From Psilocybe azurescens (lineage: Eukaryota; Basidiomycota; Agaricomycetes; Agaricales; Agrocybaceae): a stretch of 64,000 bases of DNA. The stretch's first letter is position 1. Each line of letters starts with the position of its first letter. Of the stretch, positions 58,473-64,000 are shown piece by piece. Position numbers and translations under genes: made by a program. The DNA lies in NCBI GenBank assembly GCA_023853785.1, contig JAJIRX010000867.1:62001-126000 (forward strand), given 5' to 3'. The notes under the pieces were generated by a model. It ran no database searches, had not been told where the DNA came from, and saw only the letters and a list, made by a program, of their open reading frames with translations.

Positions 58473-59956
58473 CTAGAGTGTCAGAGCCATGGGACTCTTG
58501 AGTGCAGCAGCTTGGGGAATGAGAATGGCCCATTCTCCATTGAGATCCGGCACAGTGAGAGTCCATTCATTCTCGTCCTCCTCAAACTCAAACTCGGCCT
58601 TGAGGACAGCAGGGTCGACGATGAACTGATTGGTGGCCGTATCGAGCTTGCCAATGACACCTTGCTTCACATCGGCGGCAGTCAGGACTGCGGCGCTGAA
58701 GATGTAATCGACCTTGACCACGTCGTTGGCGCCTGTTGCACTGGCAGTGGAGATTTGATAGGTTACTGGATCGACGAAAAGGAATCCTTTGGGGGGGAGC
58801 GGCAGGGGTCTTGTTCACCTTGACGGTGACAGCGTTGGCGAGGGTTGCATTCACTTCAACTTCAAGTAAACCAGCGGCCTGTGTGAAGGTTATTCATTGT
58901 ACTACATTATGAAAGAGGGACTCGACCGTACACTGGCGGTGAACAGGATGTCTGTCTTGCTATTTCCAGCAGGAGTCGCAATGGCTTTATCAAATTCTCC
59001 GGCAATCTCGGTTTCATCTTTATCGTTTCTTGAGTTTCAGTCCATAATGAATGTTATGATTAGCTTACCCTTGGCCTCTTCCTTCGTCTCCCCATTAGTG
59101 ACGTCAGCCGTTGGGATGAAGACACCCCATTCTCCAATCATGTTCTGAGTTTCCAACGTCAAGGACAATTTATATGTAAGATACGAAGAAACAAACCTTC
59201 ACAGTCAAAGTCACCTCATTCTCATCGTCTTCAAACTCTTCCTCGCCTAGAGCTTCGCTGATGACGAAGGTGTTGGTCTCTGTGCATAGCTTTCCAACTC
59301 TCGACTTAGAGATGTCCACGTCCTTCAGTGTGGGGACTAAAGCAAAGTTCAATGAATATATTCTGCGTCTCATAAATAATGGGGAAGGGAAACATACGAG
59401 CAGGGTCGAAGATGAAATCTACTTTTGCAAAGTTAAGTTGTCGGCACCCTTTTCAAGAGCAATCTTATAGGTCGACGGATCCAAGAATGCGAAGCCAGCC
59501 GGCGCTGTACCCGGAGTCTTGTTTTCTGTGACAGTCAAAGTATTTGCGTTCTTATCTTGAAACTCCACTTCGAATATGCCGATGGCCTTTTTCACAGTAG
59601 ACCTCAATTAGATAAGTAGTAAAAGGGTATATCGACATTACGCACTCCTTTAGGGAAGAGGACATCGGTCTTGACGTCTCCACCACCGAGAGCCACAGGC
59701 GTGCCGAATGTTCCAGTGAGCTCTACAGGGAAAACGAAGATTAAAAATATGATAAGTGCGCTGAATATTAAGACGCACCCAGTTCATCTCCTTCGGCATT
59801 GGCAGGGGTGGCGGTGGCGCTAGACACAGCAGCGCTGGAGGCAGTGGTCTTACTCGCATTCTTCACGGCATTGAAAGCTTTATGCCTGGCCTCCAGAGGC
59901 AAAGAAAATACGCCAGAAAACTGAGCAGCGAGAACGATGACGGGAAGGAGAAGCAT
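58473..59956 (-). CDS. Secreted protein of two tandem ~160-residue repeats, unknown family
   Basis: Exons complement(58473-58878, 58932-59017, 59069-59144, 59197-59336, 59398-59586, 59646-59722, 59779-59956), about 383 residues. MLLLPVIVLAAQFSGVFS is a signal peptide, followed by a Ala/Ser/Thr-rich linker. The rest is two homologous repeats. Paired landmarks: TGTFGTPVALGGGDVKTDVL with IAGEFDKAIATPAGNSKTDI; AIGIFEVEF with AAGLLEVEV; ENKTPGTAPAGFAFLDPSTY with NKTPAAPPKGFLFVDPVTY; VGKLCTETNTFVI with IGKLDTATNQFIV; and NMIGEWGVFIP with DLNGEWAILIP. Intron positions recur at equal places in both repeats, indicating duplication of exons. Two single-base frame breaks occur: one surplus base in a run of seven C/G at 58791-58797 and one missing base at about 59425-59430. 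The many beta-like strands suggest a cell-surface beta-sandwich; no catalytic motif is seen. Confidence 0.75.
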
Positions 59957-61579
59957 TTTCGTAGACGACGCCGAAGCCAAATGGAAGGGGTGTGGAGAAA
60001 GGGGAAGGCGGACTAGCCGTAGGGTGATAAAAAATAAAGAAAAGAAAAGAACGACACAGTCGAAGAAAGGAACAAAGGGAATGCTGTTTAATTTCGTCCT
60101 AGACGCTCTATTAAACGATTTCGAAGCCAAGAATGACTTCATTTGCCAAGTAGACCAGTAACCTAGCAAAACAGTCGACATCCGATGATTTGTATGGCCG
60201 TGACGAGGGTGATACTTGAAGGGCTGAAGCTAACGAATCGATGCTTAAGACGTTTTATTTTTCAACGGGCGCCTGTTGGTCCCAAGCCGTTAAGTTAATT
60301 ACCAGAGGAGTGGGACGTACTTGGACTGACCAGTGACTTGGGTACGTCTGCGGCTTGAGATCATATATGGCAAGTTACTTAGGCAAGTTGTGCAAGCCAG
60401 ATCGGAGATCTTCGGTTGAGCTTGGCTACTTGGCAATTTGCAATACTATTTTCGGCTAGAGACAGCAAAAAATTGAACCATAATCAACTGTGAGTGATCT
60501 TTAGTGAAGCAAACAGTGAGAGATGCAGCCACATGAAGCAAGCTGATACTGCTTGGGATTTACTTTTTCATGCTCGAGGATTTAGTGAACGCACATTCTG
60601 GCAGAGCACAATTTTGGCACGGATAGACAACTTCACGACCAAGAACGGCAAAAGGAACTTGAATTGAAATTGGTATCCTCTGAGTGAGACCTTGGCCCAC
60701 TCGGCATCGCATCGATCAGATGTCTTGGTTAAATCTTGTTGCGGCCTGAGATAATTTATCAGTGCACTTTTATTCAGCTTTGTATGAACGTATGTGATTG
60801 TATAGCTTCCTGGTCCAAATCGTATGTTTAAAGATTACCGCCGACTGTCGACTCTGAATTAGTTAGGCAGTAGGAGTCGTCCCAAACTTCAAGCGGAATC
60901 CAGTAGTCATCAAATAAGGATACTCATGCGTCTTCTAAATCACCAACCCAGATGATATTGGAAAGAAAGCTCAGGTAACGAATACAAGGTAAATACTTAC
61001 CGCGTGTCGTTCGCAATGTAAAAATTAGGCCTTTAATTAAAGTTATAGGTTGCGGAACTTCAAATATTGAAATGCCGATAACTGGGTCGGTCGGTTGGTT
61101 ACGGAGAGTCTGGAGTTGGTCTGGAGATCACATACAGCATTGTCCCACCAGAGAAAGGATGGGGTGAATTTTTATCATTGCATAGAAGGTGACCCAACCA
61201 TCTCTCTCGAGGGCACGCGACACACGGAAAGTTTTGAGTTCGAACTGAGTGACCTGATCCCCAGCTTGTTTTTATGCATAACCAAATGGTCCACGCACAG
61301 TGAGTATACTATAGTTATCCTTCGTCGAATCTACTGGGAGCAGGCTGAGCTACTCAAAATATAAACCGCTCCGAGTTCCGACCTTTCATCAGAATATCTA
61401 CAATTTCAGAATGGTCAAACCTAACCGAGTGAGTACCATGACCTACGACAGCTTCTTACCCCTCATGTGCTCACTGTTATAAATCTTCAAGAACATGGTT
61501 CACCAATAGACGGAACTAACTCACACGATGGCTACTTACCTGGAATTATGGTCCGGATCAAACTTCGACTTAATAATAA
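59957..61579. other. Intergenic, nothing recognised
   Basis: The promoter region of the two-repeat gene lies here. Open frames at 61095-61364 and 61467-61670 show no motif. Confidence 0.4.
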
Positions 61580-61581
61580 TA

Positions 61582-62339
61582 GGACCCCTGAAAGTACTAT
61601 AAAATCCCTGAGGCCGATCCGGATAGAAATTGAGAAAAATTCGTCTAAGGCCTTAGGTCTGTCCGGATAATTTTTTAGAATTTGGGCAAAAACCCTCAGG
61701 TCAGCGGTCCGGATAGAAATCTGACCCGGCCAGGAGGCCTGACCCGACTCCGGATAGAAATTTGAAAAAAGTCTCGCCTAGAGTCGATCTCAAGGCTATA
61801 GCGAGAAATTTAACAGTGCTATACATGCAAACCACTAAGCTAAATCAACTTTCTTTGTAGCACAGTTCTAGTAGTAATCTAGAGTAAATAATGAATGGGC
61901 AGTATGTTGCTTACAAAAATTTCTGTATTCCAGAAACCGTTCCATAACCTATCTGAATCTATTTAAGCAGCTAAAGGATAATCTGCAGAAAGTCTTACGG
62001 GCTGTAAAGGCATTTGGGAAGCAGAAGACATTTGCTGAGGATGACGAGTAGGCTAGGCAAGTTCAATATACAAGTATAGAACTCGTATTGAATGTAATTC
62101 CTTCTAATTTCTATTCTACGGCTCCCTTAAATCACATAAAAGGTTTCCGGAGCGAAATTTTATGAATTTCGGCCTTAAATTTTAATTTTTACGGTCCTGG
62201 GATATGCTGCAGGTCACGTCCGGATAAAATTGCTCATCTCGGAGGCCTGAGCCCCCATCCGGATAAAAATTGGCCAAAACCGTCCGGATAAAAATGTGAA
62301 ATTTTGGCCTCAGGCATCTGAGGGTACTTTCAGGGGTCC
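61582..62339. mobile_element. TA-flanked MITE with subterminal TCCGGATA repeats, 758 bp
   Basis: Ends GGACCCCTGAAAGTAC are 16-bp perfect inverted repeats, continuing imperfectly to about 35 bp. TA flanks both sides (61580-61581 and 62340-62341). GTCCGGATA[G/A]AAAT occurs about four times inside the left arm and about three times (GTCCGGATAAAA) inside the right arm. No coding capacity. Confidence 0.75.
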
Positions 62340-62839
62340 TATAACAATCAAATGGTCTGTGATTTTTCCTAGTCTCCATTCAGCTTGGCCGATGTGTGCG
62401 CATTTACAATGGGCGACACGCAAGTGTGGCGTTACTGGCATCATTATGACTATTTTTTGAAGAATTATTAGGACCGTTCTAGCTTCAGGAGCGACATTCT
62501 ATGACGATGACCTCATTATAGACTGGTGGTCCTCAAAACGCCTAGGTGCTTTCCTGGAGACTATCCCTCGTCCAGGGCCACAAGGACTCACCATTGGTTC
62601 ACCGACATCGATGCCACAAATTTAGCAAAAGGAGAAGATTAATATCAAGGCCCGGTGTGGACTTCGGATATACACATTGCGTTCCTCGCGTGACTCCACA
62701 AAATGTGGATGTTAGTCTCGAGGTTCCATATGTATGCATATAAAAGCCAGCAAATCCTTACCAAACCGCTGTCCCAGCAAATTGGAGCACCACCTTTATA
62801 CACTCGACGACCTTCAATCGTTCTTCTTGATTGTTATAT

Positions 62840-64000
62840 ATGGCCGGACTTCAGCACGACGACGAAGCTCTTGCGGCAGTCGCTCATGCAAATGTGGATA
62901 TCAAAGAAACTGACGATAGTTCTGAGCAATATTCGCATGAGCTGGATGGAGTTCACGACGGGTTGGTTTTTCCCACCGACGAGGAGCGTGCCACTCTGCG
63001 ACGTATTGCAGACACAATTCCCTGGAGTGCATACCGTGAGTGCCATTCTATATCGTAGAAAGTACAATTGTGATTCAAGAGTTACTCTTCCGGGCAGTCA
63101 TTGCCGTAGTAGAGCTCGCAGAACGATTCTCGGTAAGTGTGTCGGTTACCTCAGCAATTCTGATCTAACTTTTTTATCTCAAGTTCTACGGCTCTAGCGT
63201 AGTCTTCGTAAGCACAGGCTGTATTCTCCGTTTCATTCATTCATCAAATTTCTATGGCTGTAGACAAACTTTATCCAAAACCCTTACCAGATGGCTCCCA
63301 TACTGGCGCTGGAGGAGCTCACGGGCAATCAGGTGCCCTGGGTATGGGCCAGCGGGCATCTACGGGCTTGACCACATTCTACACGTTCTGGTGCGTCGAT
63401 TACACATGAGACTTTCAGCTTGTTTTCACCTACCAAGTATAGGTGCTATGTTACTCCCTTACTTGGAGCATATATTGCCGATACGTACTGGGGCCGATTC
63501 AAAACCATCTGCGTGGCCGTTGTAATAGCTTTCGTTGGCCATGTTATTCTCATCATATCAGCCGTCCCTGGTGTCATTGAAAAACAAAGTGCTATCGGTG
63601 CCTTCTCTCTTGCTTTGATTATCATGGGCCTCGGTGAGTTCCACCTTGCAAGGCTTATAGGTTAGTTGCTCGTTGATCTAAACAAGGCGGATTTAGGGAC
63701 CGGTCTTTTCAAGGCCAACATATCTCCGTTGATTGCTGAGCAGTACAAACGAACCAGAATGTCCGTCATCACAACCAAAAGCGGCGAGAGAGTTATTGTG
63801 GATCCCTCGTTAACGATATCGCGAATTTACATGGTGGGTTTGGACGCTGTTTTGTCAACGATCATTTGCTTACCGCGTTGTGCAGTACTTCTATTTCTTC
63901 GTCAATATTGGCGCACTGATTGGTCAAATATCCATGACCTACTCGGAGAAAGTAAGATCATGTCACTGGTATAATAAATTAGTTTTACTCAACAAGAGTC
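62840..64000 (+). CDS. Peptide transporter of the PTR2/POT family, 3' end beyond window
   Basis: Proton-dependent di/tripeptide transporter. Exons read: 62840-63035, 63098-63132, 63184-63207, 63264-63390, 63443-63633, 63697-63833, 63886-63951, with a GTAAGA donor leading off the right edge. The start is MAGLQHDDEALAAV, then an acidic N-terminus and PTDEERATLRRIADTIPW. Family signatures: VVELAERFSFYGSSVVF (helix 1, containing the ERFSYYG-type motif), the long loop GAGGAHGQSGALGMGQRAST, YVTPLLGAYIADTYWGRFKT, IIMGLGTGLFKANISPLIAE, RIYMYFYFFVNIGALIGQIS. Exon 4 is 127 bp, one short of phase: the family expects five A in CCAAAACCC (63277-63280), where four are present. That looks like a homopolymer error or a fresh frameshift; everything after it is conserved. 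Confidence 0.88.

Noticed and set aside
1..64000. CRISPR arrays, tRNA and rRNA genes
   Set aside because: No regularly spaced direct repeats; no cloverleaf or rRNA core that I could recognise by reading. A tRNA scan was not possible here, so small tRNAs cannot be excluded.

Overview
The window is nuclear DNA from a filamentous basidiomycete, almost certainly an Agaricomycete. The evidence is dense short introns (about 48-65 bp, GT-AG), genes with up to 17 exons, a CBM1-tailed carbohydrate esterase, a GH30 endo-beta-1,6-glucanase-like enzyme, fungal GH25 lysozyme-like genes, DUF6534-type membrane proteins, a PX-domain protein and pogo-like plus Ty3/Gypsy chromoviral relics. There are no bacterial-style operons, no CRISPR array and no RNA gene that I can support.

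Layout. 0-18 kb is gene-bearing: a short-chain dehydrogenase cut by the left edge, a small six-cysteine secreted protein, a CE5 esterase with CBM1, a type I metacaspase, a GH30 glycosidase, an F-box protein and a PX-domain protein. 18.6-27.6 kb holds two diverged, decayed copies of a DUF6534-like gene about 6.4 kb apart. Between them lie a fold-back CACTA-like element, a fragment of a third copy, a Harbinger-type MITE and a TA-flanked MITE. 29.5-31.6 kb is a degenerate KRE6/SKN1-like N-terminal region with no GH16 catalytic domain. 33.9-52.6 kb is bounded by two copies of a 2-kb GH25 segment. The 14.6 kb between them is a CpG-starved transposon graveyard: a Ty3/Gypsy relic with a nested solo LTR and a nested MITE, a split LTR, a 1.75-kb inverted-repeat element carrying a C-rich minisatellite and a palindrome array, and a dead pogo-like transposase. 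54.5-64 kb is gene-bearing again: a sugar transporter, a secreted protein made of two tandem repeats, a 758-bp MITE and a peptide transporter running off the right edge.

Function. The recognisable genes fit a plant- and fungal-wall-degrading saprotroph or pathogen: secreted esterase (CE5), beta-1,6-glucanase-like (GH30), bacterial wall lysis (GH25), and uptake of sugars (MFS) and peptides (POT). The genes are singly transcribed and there is no clear biosynthetic cluster.

Quality note. Several otherwise well-conserved genes (CE5, the two-repeat secreted protein, POT transporter, metacaspase N-terminus, KRE6-like) carry single-base frame breaks. At least two of these fall in homopolymers, so base-level assembly error is a live alternative to pseudogenisation. 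All exon boundaries were worked out by hand from splice motifs, reading phase and family resemblance. No database search was run.
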